Below, in pieces: positions 53,084 to 63,027 of a stretch of DNA of 64,000 bases. Origin of the DNA: Annona cherimola (Eukaryota > Streptophyta > Magnoliopsida > Magnoliales > Annonaceae); contig CM059972.1 in NCBI GenBank assembly GCA_030490835.1, positions 92,985,137 to 93,049,136 on the forward strand. Reading direction: 5' to 3'. Each line of letters begins with the position of its first letter. Position 1 is the stretch's first letter. The notes beneath the pieces were generated by a model. The model did no database searches. It saw only the letters and a list, made by a program, of their open reading frames with translations, and had not been told where the DNA came from. Made by a program: the position numbers and the translations under genes.

Positions 53084-53718
53084 CATTCAATATGGACGAG
53101 AAGGGTAGCTAAGAAATCATTGAATGAGCATAACTTCCATCTCTAAGAGCATTAAGTGATCAAGCCAACATCTAGAAAAAGAACTTTGCTTCTAAACTGC
53201 CAAGAGCTGCTTGCTGAATCATTAAGCCTACGCCACAAGTTCTTCTCTACGCCAAATCTGCCTCTATACATCAGTAACGTGTAGAAACTTTCTTTTTATT
53301 TTTCTTGTTGTATTGAACTTGATTTAGTTTAGGTAACTAAGATCAAATGTAAGCAAAGTAGTGTATGATTGGAGTGGAACTCGTCACCTACTTGTGCTGT
53401 GTATTGTTGATGCCCCCTAGAGTTGGAATCTAGAAGAGAGCAGTGACTCTAGTTGTATTTGTGAAATACATCGTGGAACCCAAGTCACAAGAGGTGTGAG
53501 CTCGGAAGAGTGGAGTAGGGAAGGTTGCCCGAATCACTATAAAAATCTTGCTTGTTGATTTTTATTTCTGCTCTCTGCACTATATTGCTTTTCATTTTGT
53601 TTCTTCATAAAGGGGACTATATTAATCTAGGGTAAAGTTTCTGTTTAAATTTATTTTTTTAAATACCCAATTCACCCCTCCCCTCTTGGGTAATTGTCAT
53701 TAACTCGGGACCAACAAG

Positions 53719-53730
53719 TGGTATCAGAGC
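53719..53730 (+). other. Primer binding site (initiator tRNA-Met)
   Basis: TGGTATCAGAGC two bases after the 5' LTR is the classic plant copia PBS, complementary to the 3' end of initiator methionine tRNA. Confidence 0.95.
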
Positions 53731-53764
53731 AGGTCTTTGAGTTTTACCAAAGAGATCTTTCAAT

Positions 53765-54835
53765 ATGGTATTCCAATCAACTTTCGTTCCCGCATTTGCC
53801 AAAGACCAATCTTTTACTAGGCTACCATTGTTTGATGGGAACAATTTCGGCTATTGGAAGCTACGTATGAAACAACTCATCATGACTACAGATATGGACT
53901 CTTGGATTGCTATCAAAGACGGTGTGACTTTGCCAATCGATGAAAGAGTTTCCAAATGGACCGATGATGAAGTAAAAACTGTTAAGAGCAACGCTAAAAC
54001 TATGAACTCACTGTTTTGTGCTCTTACCGCCTCCGAATATGATAGAGTATCCTCTTGTCTAACTGCAAAAGAAATATGGGATACATTAACATCTATTTAT
54101 GAAGGAACTTCTCAAGTCCAAGGGACAAGGAGAAATATTTTGATTGGAGAGTTTGAAAGCTTTAAAATGCTAGAATCAGAAAATATTTCTGAAATGTTTG
54201 TTAGATTCTCTAAAATTACTAATGCTTTGAAAGGTCTTGGAAAAACTATCTTCGAATTTGAACAGGTCATGAAGATTCTAAGGGCGCTACCCAAATCATG
54301 GACTCCAAAAATTACTGCAATAGAAGAAGCCAAGGACCTAAACACATTGAAGCTAGAAGACTTTATTAGCTCATTAATGTCACATGAACTAATCAAGAAA
54401 AGAAATGAAGGTCACCACAAAGGAAAGAAAGCAATTGCGCTAAAAGTCACTCATAACTCGGATGAGTCCACCTCCTCATCCCACAACGATGATGAAGACA
54501 TTGCATTGTTAACTCGAAGATTTCAAAAGTTCGTAAGGAGAGAAAAGAACTTTAAAGATTTCAAAGAAAGACCACGAAAAGAAAAGATGAATGAGATCAC
54601 AAAATGCTATAGATGCGGCGATATAGGACATATGCAAACTCAATGTCCTACACCGGAAGAAAGATTAAAGGATCATCAAGAAAAGAAGAAAAGATATGAA
54701 AGCCAAAAATTCCAAAGGCCTAAGGGAAGAGGAATATACGTAAATGAAGAAACTTCATCAACAAGTAGCTCCTCAACCGATGATTTTGAAGCGGCAAATT
54801 GTGCAAGAATATTCTGCATGGCGCGGATTGAGTAA
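53765..54835 (+). CDS. gag: Gag polyprotein of SIRE-like element A (356 codons)
   Basis: Structural capsid protein of a Ty1/copia retrotransposon. The frame starts 35 bp after the PBS. It contains the copia Gag N-terminal motif FDGNNFGYWKLRMKQ (about residues 24-38), a UBN2-type helical capsid region (about 60-210), a charged linker and one CCHC zinc knuckle CYRCGDIGHMQTQC (about 281-294). It ends at TAA 54833-54835. The same frame then continues open to 55528 with a coiled-coil, so this stop probably interrupts a longer Gag, either as a mutation or as a read-through site; the first is likelier given the stops downstream. Confidence 0.88.
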   Translation: MVFQSTFVPAFAKDQSFTRLPLFDGNNFGYWKLRMKQLIMTTDMDSWIAIKDGVTLPIDERVSKWTDDEVKTVKSNAKTMNSLFCALTASEYDRVSSCLTAKEIWDTLTSIYEGTSQVQGTRRNILIGEFESFKMLESENISEMFVRFSKITNALKGLGKTIFEFEQVMKILRALPKSWTPKITAIEEAKDLNTLKLEDFISSLMSHELIKKRNEGHHKGKKAIALKVTHNSDESTSSSHNDDEDIALLTRRFQKFVRREKNFKDFKERPRKEKMNEITKCYRCGDIGHMQTQCPTPEERLKDHQEKKKRYESQKFQRPKGRGIYVNEETSSTSSSSTDDFEAANCARIFCMARIE

Positions 54836-54844
54836 GAAGAAAAT

Positions 54845-55635
54845 TTGTTATGCTTAAACACAACGGAAGTTTTTGAAGAGCAAACCACCTCAACAAAATG
54901 CACAAGTAATGAAGAGGTAACTTCTAAATTTTGTCATTCTCAATCTACTTATTCTTCTATTCAAGAATGTCTCAAATGTGCTGAATTAGAGGAATTACAA
55001 CATGCATATGATTCATTATATGAGAAAATCAAAAAACTAAGAAACAAGTTATCATTAAAGAGACAACAATGCAATTCCATTATTATTGTAAATGGAAAAC
55101 TAGCTGAAAGTACAACAAAATTGAAAGAAGAAAATGAACTACTATTAAAAGAAGTGAAAAAATTGAAAAAGAAAAATGAATCCTTAAATGAATCATTAGC
55201 TAAGTTCTCTAATCCAGGAGAAAATGTGAAAATATTTCTAAACATGACCTCTCAAAACAATAAAAGAGGTCTTGGATACTCCACATTTGAGCAAGGAGAA
55301 AGTAGCAAATTAAGTGTGCCAAAACTTGGAAAAAATCAAGCTAAAACTGCACCTATTTACAAACCCAAAGGAAACATATTATTTGGACTAGAATGCCTAC
55401 TTTTGAACCACTACATACTTGGAGGTCTACTCCTAGATTACCAATGGCTTGTAATTTTTGCAATAAGATGGGTCACAAAATTTATAAATGCAACTTTAAG
55501 AAACTGTATGACCATGGTGCAAAATTAGTTTGGGTTCCAAGAAACACAAGATTTGGGCTTTCAAGAATAGAACAACGAAGATTAAATCAGTTTACTAACC
55601 CAAATGGACCCATAAAATGGGTACCAAAGAGATAA
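54845..55635 (+). pseudogene. Element A: Gag C-terminal coiled-coil and second zinc knuckle
   Basis: The frame following the Gag stop has Lys/Glu/Leu heptads (EENELLLKEVKKLKKKNE region, about 55130-55190), the coiled-coil typical of SIRE/Maximus Gag. Near 55390 the reading shifts by one base, and a second knuckle CNFCNKMGHKIYKC with a WVPRN/WVPKR tail is read at 55393-55635. A frameshift therefore separates the parts. Confidence 0.75.
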
Positions 55636-57364
55636 GATTTATTTGTTCATTTTTCAGATATGTTTCAAGGCAAAGGCAAACAACGTTTGGTTCATGGATA
55701 GTGGTTGCTCAAGGTATATGACTGGAGAAAGAAGTCTATTTCATAAACTCAAGCCTTGCAACGATGGAACTGTTACCTTTGGGAACAACGAGAAAGGTAA
55801 AATTAAAGGTAAATGAAATATTTATAGTATTTCAAATGCATGTATGGAGGATGTGTTGTTTGTTGAAGGACTTAAGCACAATCTAATGAGTATTAGCCAA
55901 TTATGTGACAAATGATACAAGGTTGTGTTTGAATCATCTATATGCAATGTATTTGATGGAGAACATATCATGTTTAGTAGAAAAAGACATGAAAATGTAT
56001 ATTTGGTTTCACTTGATGAACTAAATGGTCAATGTCTAATGGTCATTGACAATGATCCATGGGTTTGGCATAAGAGGCTTGGGCATATAAATATGACAAA
56101 CATAAAGACCCTATGGAAGAAGAGTTTAGTAGAAGGATTGACAAAATTGAAATATGACAAAGATAAAATTTGCAAGACATGTCAATTGTCAAAACAACCT
56201 AAAATGCCTTTCTCTACCAAAAAGGAGATTTCCACCACTAGGCCACTTGAATTGCTACACATGGATCTATATGGGTCATCCGACATTTTAACCATTGGTG
56301 GAAAGAAGTAAGTGTTTGTAATAGTTGATGATTTTTCAAGATTCACATGGATAATTCTCTTAGCTAGCAAAGATGAAGTCTTCTTTATGTTTGCAACTTT
56401 TGTAAACTTGGCGCAAAATGAAAAACAAAGTACCATTATGACCATTAGAAGTGACCATGGTGGTGAGTTTGAAAATAAACGATTCATAGAATTATATAAT
56501 GAAAAAGGAATTCACCACACATTTTCTGCACCAAGAACTCCACAACAAAATGGAGTGGTTGAAAGGAAAAATAGAACCATACAATAGATGGCTAGAACAA
56601 TGCTAAATGAGAGTAAATTATCCAAGAAATTTTGGGGTGAAGCTGTAAGTACAACTTATCATGTGTTGAACCGAGTTACCATTAGAGTAATCTTGAAAAA
56701 GACCTCATATGAGCTATGGAAAAGTAGAAAACCAAATATTTCTTATTTTCATGCTTTTGGATGCACATGTTATGTTTTGAACAATGGAAAAACTAACTTG
56801 GAAAAACTGGATGCTAAAAGTGATGAGGCAATATTCCTTGGATACTCATCAAATAGCAAAGCATATAGAGTCTTCAATAAAAGGAACCAAGTTGTAGAAG
56901 AGTCAATACATGTTGTTTTTGATGAATTTAATCCATGTTTCAAAAGAAAAAATGATTTAAGTGATGCAGATGATATAACAAGTAGCTTTGAAAAATTACA
57001 TGTGGAGAAGCAAGAAGATTCCATGGAGAAAAGGGTAAGTGAAGGTAATAATTCCTATAAACCTCCAACTGATTTAAAATTCAAAAATGTTCATCCAATT
57101 GAGCAAGTTATAGGGAATGTCTATGAAGGTGTAAAGACTAAAAGGTCAAAACAAAATATTTGTGGACAATACGCCTTTGTATCCAAAATTGAACCATCCA
57201 CTATTGACCAAGCTCTTGATGATGAAAATTGGATCATAGCAATGCAAAAATAGCTAAATCAATTTGAAAGAAACCAAGTTTGGCATCTTGTTCCAAGACC
57301 AAATGACTGCACTGTCATCGGCACAAAATGGGTCTTTAGGAACAAGTTAGATGAAAGTGGACTT
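55636..57364 (+). pseudogene. Element A: protease, integrase and start of RT, with stops
   Basis: In pol order: protease WFMDSGCSRYMTG (55688 onward), pre-integrase zinc finger WHKRLGH...CKTCQLSKQ (56060-56200), integrase core with HMDLYG, IRSDHGGEF and NGVVERKNR (the D-D-E residues are present), and the RT lead-in [14 protein letters not shown]. In-frame stops occur at about 55815 and 55914 (protease region), 56309-56311, 56585-56587 and 57251-57253; the corresponding positions in element B are open where they can be compared. The frame is cut at 57364 by element B. Confidence 0.88.
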
Positions 57365-57636
57365 TGTTGGTCCCGAGTTGATGGCTAAACCCAAGAGGGG
57401 AGGGGTGAATTGGGTTCTTTAAAATTTCTTTGATAATCTCAAAGATCTTAACCCCTTGAAAAAGTTAATCCCCTTTTTAAGCGAATGGAGAGCAAATAAG
57501 ATAAAGCAGTAAAAATAAGTAGAACACAAGATTTATAGTGGTTCGGGCAAACCTTCCCTACTCCACTCTTCCAAGCTCACACTCCGTTGTGACTTGGGTT
57601 CCACTATGTATTCCACGAATACACTTAGAGTCACCG

Positions 57637-57841
57637 CTCTCTTCTAGATTCAAAGCTCTAGGGGGCATGCACAACTTAGAGCCACTTGCTCTCTTCTAGA
57701 TTCAAAGCTCTAGGGGGCATATACAACTAGAGTCACTTGCTCTCTTCTAGATTCAAAGCTCTAGGGGGCATATACAACTAGAGCCACTTGCTCTCTTCTA
57801 GATTCAAAGCTCTAGGGGGCATATACAACTACTTGCACAAG
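57637..57841 (-). repeat. 51 bp minisatellite inside element B LTR
   Basis: Four copies of a 51-52 bp unit containing TTCTAGATTCAAAGCTCTAG and GGGGGCAT start at 57637, 57689, 57740 and 57791. The other LTRs have this segment once (GCCCCCTAGAGCTAGAATCT in sense), so it expanded in this copy or its lineage. Confidence 0.93.
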
Positions 57842-58167
57842 TAGGTGATGAGTCTCACTCCAATCACACCCTACTTTGCATACACTTGATCTTAGCTACC
57901 CAAGCTAAATCAAGGTTTATACAACCAAATAAAGAAATGAATAAAAAACTACACTTTACAGATTTGTGTAGGCAGTTTTGAGCTCGAGGAAGAAATCAAA
58001 AGTAGCTTGTATGATGATTGTTGAAGCAACTTGCAGTTTGAAGCTCTTTCTTCTTTTGAAACACTCAAGTATGAAGAAAAGGTATTTGAAAATCTTTCTT
58101 GCACTTCTTTTCTCTCTTTGATCTTTTGAGTAGTGTCTCTTGTCTTTTCTCACGTTCATTTGAATGT

Positions 58168-58262
58168 CCTTTTATAGATAGAGGAAAATATGAACGTTGT
58201 AGAAGTGGTTGGCGTGCAATAAATGAACTCCAACGTTCAAAAATTTGACCGTTATTTTCCAA
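58168..58262 (-). promoter_or_regulatory. LTR core promoter of element B
   Basis: On the minus strand: GAACGTTGGAGTTCATTTATT, GCACGCCAACC, AACGTTCAT, then TATAAAAGG (58168-58176 on the plus strand). The order is conserved with the other two LTRs. Confidence 0.65.
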
Positions 58263-58265
58263 GTC

Positions 58266-59042
58266 TAAGATGAAGTCGACTTGGCCTGCGACTTGGCTTC
58301 CAAGTCGCACATGGAGTCGACTTGGCCTGCGACTTGGGTTCTTCAGAAACTCAAGTCTGAGACTTGGGTCGACTTGGCTTTCAGACTTCAACTCAAGTCG
58401 ATCCTGAAGTCGACTTGGGTTGCGACTTGGCTTGGTCTATTGCAGAAACGCCTTGATCTTCTTGAAATGTCTTGAATCTTGCAAATCATTTGAAAGCTTT
58501 GAGTTCTTGCACAATATATGTATGTTCCTTGCTTTGCTTTTGGACTCACTTGGTCATCATGACTTGAATTTTACTCCATTTGGAAGCTAGCTTGAAGATT
58601 TACTTTGAGCTTGATAGACTTGATTTGAATGTAGAACATGATTCTTAACTTTGAAATTGACTCATTTGTTTTTCATCTTGATTCCTTAGACTTGAATGAT
58701 AAATCCTCTTGAATATCTTTAAAACTGTATCTTTGAAAGTTTGAACATCTCAAGTCGTGGATGGAGTCGACCTGGCCTGCGACTTCACCCAAGTCGCACC
58801 TGGAGTCGACTTCGTTTGCGACTTCGTTATGTTCGTTTCCACTTTTCAGCTCTGGATACTCCAAGTCGATGCTGGAGTCGACTTCGTCTGCGACTTGACT
58901 TCCCAAGTCGCAAGTGGAGTCGACTTGACCTGCGACTTCACCTGTTGCCTTTTGGGATTCATTCTCAAGTCGATATTTGAGTCGACTTTGGGATCGACTT
59001 CACTCAAGTCGAAGTCCAAGTCGACTTGGAGATCGACTTGAC
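58266..59042 (-). repeat. GTCGAC palindrome array in element B LTR
   Basis: About ten GTCGAC sites in two groups (58266-58430 and 58750-59042). In element sense many read AAGTCGACTCC and neighbouring hairpins pair GCGACTT with AAGTCGC. One CCAGAGCTGAAAAG unit near 58846 corresponds to the 121-123 bp unit of the other LTRs. Confidence 0.9.
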
Positions 59043-59167
59043 TTCTTTGCTTTCCTTAAACATTTGTCAAACATGTTAGTACTCCTTATATACTCAAATA
59101 AGTCCTTGTTAATCATCAAAACTCAGGCTTTGGTCAATTTAAATTATTTTGAACATTGTTTCCAACA

Positions 59168-59181
59168 ATCTCCCCCTTTTT
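59168..59181 (-). other. Polypurine tract of element B
   Basis: The minus strand AAAAAGGGGGAGAT immediately precedes the 3' LTR, the expected plus-strand primer for reverse transcription. Confidence 0.9.
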
Positions 59182-59540
59182 GATGATTGACAAAACTTCA
59201 TTTGAGTTGATACCTTTCAAGCATTAATCATGTTCATATGTCTTTTGAAAAACAGAGCATTTGTCTTATAGGTCAGAGCTTTTTGAATACGTTTCAAGTA
59301 AATCATGTTGAATACTTTATTAATCATTAAGAGTACTTCGTATTGTAATCATTGATCAAATATATCATTCATTCAAACTCTATATCAAACATATATCAAT
59401 CATAAACCAGTTATCATATCATATCAAACATCATTTCATATATATGAAGTTTCTTTACAGAATACAATGAAGCATAAATGAAACTATCCTAGATACAAAC
59501 TACCCAACCCAAAAATAAAAACACTCAAATCTAACCTATC

Positions 59541-59555
59541 TTCCTCCCCCTTTTT
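59541..59555 (-). other. Second polypurine-tract-like site
   Basis: The minus strand AAAAAGGGGGAGG lies right after the stop of the accessory ORF and 360 bp upstream of the true tract. Both are preceded by a TTGTCAAT / TTGACA-type phrase, so one may be a duplicate of the other. Confidence 0.6.
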
Positions 59556-59560
59556 GTCAA

Positions 59561-61138
59561 TCATTCAAAAAGTACCAAAGACTTGGTAAATTGAAATTGA
59601 GAGATAGGATATGGAATAGGTTTGATGGGACAATGATGGGCCGAGGAGTAAACAAGAGAAGCGTGATCGGGGGTTGCCTCTCTATGAACTGAACCCGACT
59701 CGTAGGGATCGAGTTCAGGCATGGGTCTCTTTTTATGATGGCCGGAGGCAAGATGATAGCGGATATGTCGCATTTCCCGCTCGATTCTATCTTGTCGGGA
59801 ATGCATATCTTCAAGCGCATTAAGGACACCGGTGACAAGACTTGTCATCCGGTTTTCTTGTTGTCCCATTTCAGCCCTCATGGCTATGATTTCATCTTTC
59901 AAATCCTTTAGGGTGACCTCCTCAGAAGAGGTTGGAGGCACCCGTTCTCTTGCAGCGGATCCTTGTGGGGAGTAGGAGCCGTGGGATTGAGGCGATGGTG
60001 GCTCTTCTGGAACAGCCGGTGCCTCGGGAGGTTGCTCCCCCTCAGCTTGTGCTTGATCCTCTTGATGCTCTTCTTCTGAAGCGTCATGCCTTAGTTCAAG
60101 CAAATTGATCTTCATTCTTTGTATGAGAGCTTTATTTATGGCATTTGTGGATTTGAGCACTTCGAAAGGCTCGCCTTCAATATCCACTTTGAAGAATTCA
60201 AGGATCTTTGTGATCCATGTGCCATAGGGAAGGACTCCTCGTGGGTTGTCCTTTCTATTTGCCAAGGCTTCTAGAAATAATTTGGGTATGCTTACTTTGA
60301 CCCTGTTGGCCACTTTCCATAGTATCCCAGCTTCCTGTGGATTCAATTGATTTCTTCCACCGCCCTTTGGGTAGATGCAGTGGGCAATGAGAAGCCTTAG
60401 TACCCGTAGCCTAGGTGACAAATCCATGTACCGAAGGAATTTGATTCCCGGATGGTACTTGTTGCTCCGGGTGAGCTGATTATACATTTGATCCAAGGTG
60501 AGGTCTTCTGGGATAGGCTCATCCTCATATGGGACTCCAAGTATGTGTCCTAAATGACTCATTACTTCAGTCGGTCCTGCAACTATCCCGATTCCAATAT
60601 CCATTTCGACTCCTTTGACGAATGTTCCAAAGTATTCTTCATCCCAAAGATAATAAAACATCCGAGTAAGATCTGGATAGACCCTTTCGTCTTCCTTTAG
60701 CAAATTAGTCCATCCTTGAAAATCCAATAGATCTTCTATGTCGGATCCATATTCTTTCAGGAAATTAAAATCTATAATCTTGGGTATGAATACCTTCCGT
60801 TCGTAGAACTTTTTGTAGAATTGGCTATGTTGGAGCTCGGTTTTGAAGTAGGTAGTGGGCATCTTCAAAACTTGGGCTTTCCCAGCTGCAGTGCCCCTTC
60901 TGCTTATCCCGGATTGTGTGCTTTGTGAGGTTTGTTGATTTTCCGACCTGGGTGCTTGATCAGATGATTGAGTGGAAGTTTGGAACCGAACCCTTTTACC
61001 CGTAGAAGTTGAAGGTTCTTCTCGAACCCGTTTTGCAGGTGTCCTAGCTCTCCTAGGGACTTCTTCCTCAGTGTGAGATGTGGGAGGTCTAGGCACAGGC
61101 TTTTTTGAAGGTTTGGAGACGGCTTTCTTCGGGGCCAT
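59561..61138 (-). CDS. Accessory ORF of element B, 525 aa, between RNase H and 3' LTR
   Basis: An intact frame on the same strand as pol, starting in a good context (CTCAATGGCC), in the position where SIRE elements carry an env-like ORF. Residues 1-60 are basic and Pro/Ser-rich with possible nuclear-localisation signals (PKKAVSKPSKK; PAKRVREE and KRVRF). About 100-350 is a conserved-looking domain with FYERKVFIPKIIDF, IEDLLDFQGW and LTRMFYYLWDEEYFG. To my memory this matches the widespread 'putative plant transposon protein' domain related in style to Athila ORF1; I cannot search it. About 350-420 is acidic, Glu/Pro/Gln-rich, and 425-490 is a predicted coiled-coil. No signal peptide or membrane segment is seen, so an envelope role is not supported. 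Function unknown. Confidence 0.85.
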   Translation of the reverse strand: MAPKKAVSKPSKKPVPRPPTSHTEEEVPRRARTPAKRVREEPSTSTGKRVRFQTSTQSSDQAPRSENQQTSQSTQSGISRRGTAAGKAQVLKMPTTYFKTELQHSQFYKKFYERKVFIPKIIDFNFLKEYGSDIEDLLDFQGWTNLLKEDERVYPDLTRMFYYLWDEEYFGTFVKGVEMDIGIGIVAGPTEVMSHLGHILGVPYEDEPIPEDLTLDQMYNQLTRSNKYHPGIKFLRYMDLSPRLRVLRLLIAHCIYPKGGGRNQLNPQEAGILWKVANRVKVSIPKLFLEALANRKDNPRGVLPYGTWITKILEFFKVDIEGEPFEVLKSTNAINKALIQRMKINLLELRHDASEEEHQEDQAQAEGEQPPEAPAVPEEPPSPQSHGSYSPQGSAARERVPPTSSEEVTLKDLKDEIIAMRAEMGQQENRMTSLVTGVLNALEDMHSRQDRIEREMRHIRYHLASGHHKKRPMPELDPYESGSVHREATPDHASLVYSSAHHCPIKPIPYPISQFQFTKSLVLFE

Positions 61139-61393
61139 TGAGATGGAAATTTTGGATTTTGGAATTTATGGAATCTGAGAGGGAATGCTTGTGAAAGAGA
61201 GAAAGTTTGAGAAAAAGAGGAGAGTTGAGAGAGAGATATTAAGGAGAGAGGCAGTGAGAGAGTAGAAGTTGCCGGAGAGGGAGAGGATTCCCGGAGAGGA
61301 AAGGGGAATCGCCGGAGGAAAAGAGGAAAACAGAGAGGCCGGAAAAAATGAGGAAGAAAGAAGAGAGGAGAGAAGAAAAACTCGGAAGTCGGA
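61139..61393 (-). promoter_or_regulatory. CT-rich leader of the accessory ORF
   Basis: In element sense this is a long pyrimidine-rich stretch (CTCTCTCC-type words) directly before the ATG, like a plant 5' leader with Y-patch core-promoter elements. No good TATA box is seen. Its role as a promoter or leader is inferred. Confidence 0.4.
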
Positions 61394-61562
61394 CGGTCGC
61401 GCGCGCGGAGTCGACTTGCCCTAGGCGAAGTCGACTTCGGTCCTTCTGGAGTCGACTTCGCCTGGGGGCGGAGTCGACTTCGACCCTAGCGGAGTCGACT
61501 TCGCTTCTGAAGCGGAGTCGACCTGGCGTCCCTGGAGTCGACTTGACTCATCGACTTGACAT
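61394..61562 (-). repeat. Internal GTCGAC array upstream of the accessory ORF
   Basis: About seven GTCGAC sites within 170 bp, in element sense mostly AAGTCGACTCC, with intervening GC-rich spacers (GCGCGCGCGAC). The motif and its orientation match the LTR arrays although spacers differ. It lies between the RNase H stop (61594) and the CT-rich leader. Confidence 0.85.
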
Positions 61563-61593
61563 TTTCCAATTTAATTTTCTTATGTATTTTTCC

Positions 61594-63024
61594 TTAGTTA
61601 AGCTCTATCATCCCCATATCATTCCTAATCTTACAAAATGAATCTTTGGCTAGAGGTTTGGTAAAGATATCAGCAATTTGGTCTTCTGTTTTCACATATT
61701 CTAAGCACACATCATGATTTTCAACATGTTCTCTAATAAAATGATGTCTCACATCAATATGTTTGGTTCTAGAATGTAATACAGGATTTTTAGTCAAACA
61801 AATTGCACTTGTATTATCACATCTAATAGGAATATCAATATAATCAATACCATAATCCTTTAATTGCTGTTTCATCCAAAGTAATTGGGCACAACAACTA
61901 CCGGCGGCTATGTATTCGGCTTCCGCAGTAGATAGTGCAACACTTGTTTGTTTTCTTGAATGCCATGAAACTAGCATATGTCCAAGAAATTGACAAGTTC
62001 CACTGGTACTTTTTCTATCTACTTTATATCCGGCAAAGTCTGCATCCGAATAGCCGATTAGATCAAAGGTTGACCCCTTTGGATACCATAGTCCAAGGTT
62101 TGTAGTTTTTATCAAATATTTAAAAATTCTTTTTACAGCAAGTAGATGTGATTCTTTGGGACATGCTTGAAATCTAGAGCACATACAAACACTAAATAAG
62201 ATATCGGGTCTAGAAGCAGTTAAATAAAGCAAAGATCCTATCATGCTTCTATAAAGCTTTTGATCGATACTTTTACCGTTTTCATCAGTGTCGATTTTGA
62301 TTGTTGAGCTCATTGGAGTGTTTGCTCCTTTGCTATTCTGCATTCCAAATTTCTTGAGCATCTCTTTGACATACTTGGACTGGTTCAGAAATATTCCTTC
62401 ACTTTGTTGCTTGATTTGTAGTCCAAGGAAGAAATTTAATTCTCCCATCATGCTCATTTCGAACTCGCTCTGCATTATCTTAGAAAATTCTTGACAAAGA
62501 TTTTCATCAGTAGCACCGAATATTATGTCATCCACATAAATCTGTACAATCAAAATATTTTTATTTTTGTACTTGATGAATAAGGTAGTGTCTACTTTCC
62601 CTCTTTGAAACTCATGATCAATCAAGAATCTATTTAACCTTTCATACCAAGCTCTTGGTGCTTGTTTTAGTCCATATAATGCTTTGGTTAATTTATAAAC
62701 AAACTTTGATTGATTCTTTTCTTCAAAACCAGGGGGTTGTTCAACATATACTTCTTCATTCAAATAACCATTTAAAAATGCGCTTTTTACATCCATTTGA
62801 AACAATTTGAAGTTCATATGAGAAGCAAATGCTAGTAGGATGCGTATGGCTTCTAATCTAGCCACGGGTGCATATGATTCTTCAAAATCAATTCCTTCTT
62901 CTTGGGAATACCCTTTGGCTACTAATCTTGCCTTGTTTCTAATTACAAGACCGCTTTCGTCTAATTTGTTTCTAAATACCCATTTTGTACCAATGACTGC
63001 ATGATTGTTTGGTCTAGGAACTAA
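61594..63024 (-). CDS. pol: Element B Pol: reverse transcriptase and RNase H
   Basis: The open frame includes the RT motifs [24 protein letters not shown] (first catalytic Asp), [12 protein letters not shown] and [10 protein letters not shown] (catalytic YVDD), then RNase H with [35 protein letters not shown] and [15 protein letters not shown]. It ends at 61594 (MGMIELN). It continues the frame of the upstream piece from which it is separated only by one TGA at 63025-63027. The active-site residues are intact, so this part could be functional. Confidence 0.92.
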   Translation of the reverse strand, partial: LVPRPNNHAVIGTKWVFRNKLDESGLVIRNKARLVAKGYSQEEGIDFEESYAPVARLEAIRILLAFASHMNFKLFQMDVKSAFLNGYLNEEVYVEQPPGFEEKNQSKFVYKLTKALYGLKQAPRAWYERLNRFLIDHEFQRGKVDTTLFIKYKNKNILIVQIYVDDIIFGATDENLCQEFSKIMQSEFEMSMMGELNFFLGLQIKQQSEGIFLNQSKYVKEMLKKFGMQNSKGANTPMSSTIKIDTDENGKSIDQKLYRSMIGSLLYLTASRPDILFSVCMCSRFQACPKESHLLAVKRIFKYLIKTTNLGLWYPKGSTFDLIGYSDADFAGYKVDRKSTSGTCQFLGHMLVSWHSRKQTSVALSTAEAEYIAAGSCCAQLLWMKQQLKDYGIDYIDIPIRCDNTSAICLTKNPVLHSRTKHIDVRHHFIREHVENHDVCLEYVKTEDQIADIFTKPLAKDSFCKIRNDMGMIELN

Positions 63025-63027
63025 ATG

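Larger units (their letters stand above)
52046..53716 (+). mobile_element. 5' LTR of SIRE-like element A
   Basis: It starts TGTTGGAAAC and ends GGACCAACA. It is 1671 bp and inserted after CATAT in the Tork-like integrase. In order it carries the GTCGAC array (52184-52990), the AACGTT module, a TATA box (53075-53083) and R/U5. The primer binding site follows after two bases. Confidence 0.93.
57365..59167 (-). mobile_element. 3' LTR of SIRE-like element B
   Basis: It is the reverse-complement of the family LTR: on the plus strand it starts TGTTGGTCCC and ends GTTTCCAACA. At 1803 bp it is the longest of the three, partly from a 51 bp minisatellite. Order on the minus strand: GTCGAC array (59042-58266), AACGTT module, TATA box, R/U5. 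The base pairs before it (GACTT, 57360-57364) should recur at the far end of element B beyond the window. Confidence 0.93.

Noticed and set aside
57637..57841. CRISPR-like repeat-spacer pattern
   Set aside because: Units are contiguous 51-52 bp tandem copies with no unique spacers, inside a plant LTR.
59561..61138. Envelope-like glycoprotein
   Set aside because: No signal peptide, transmembrane segment or cysteine pattern is visible. Nuclear-type basic motifs argue against it.
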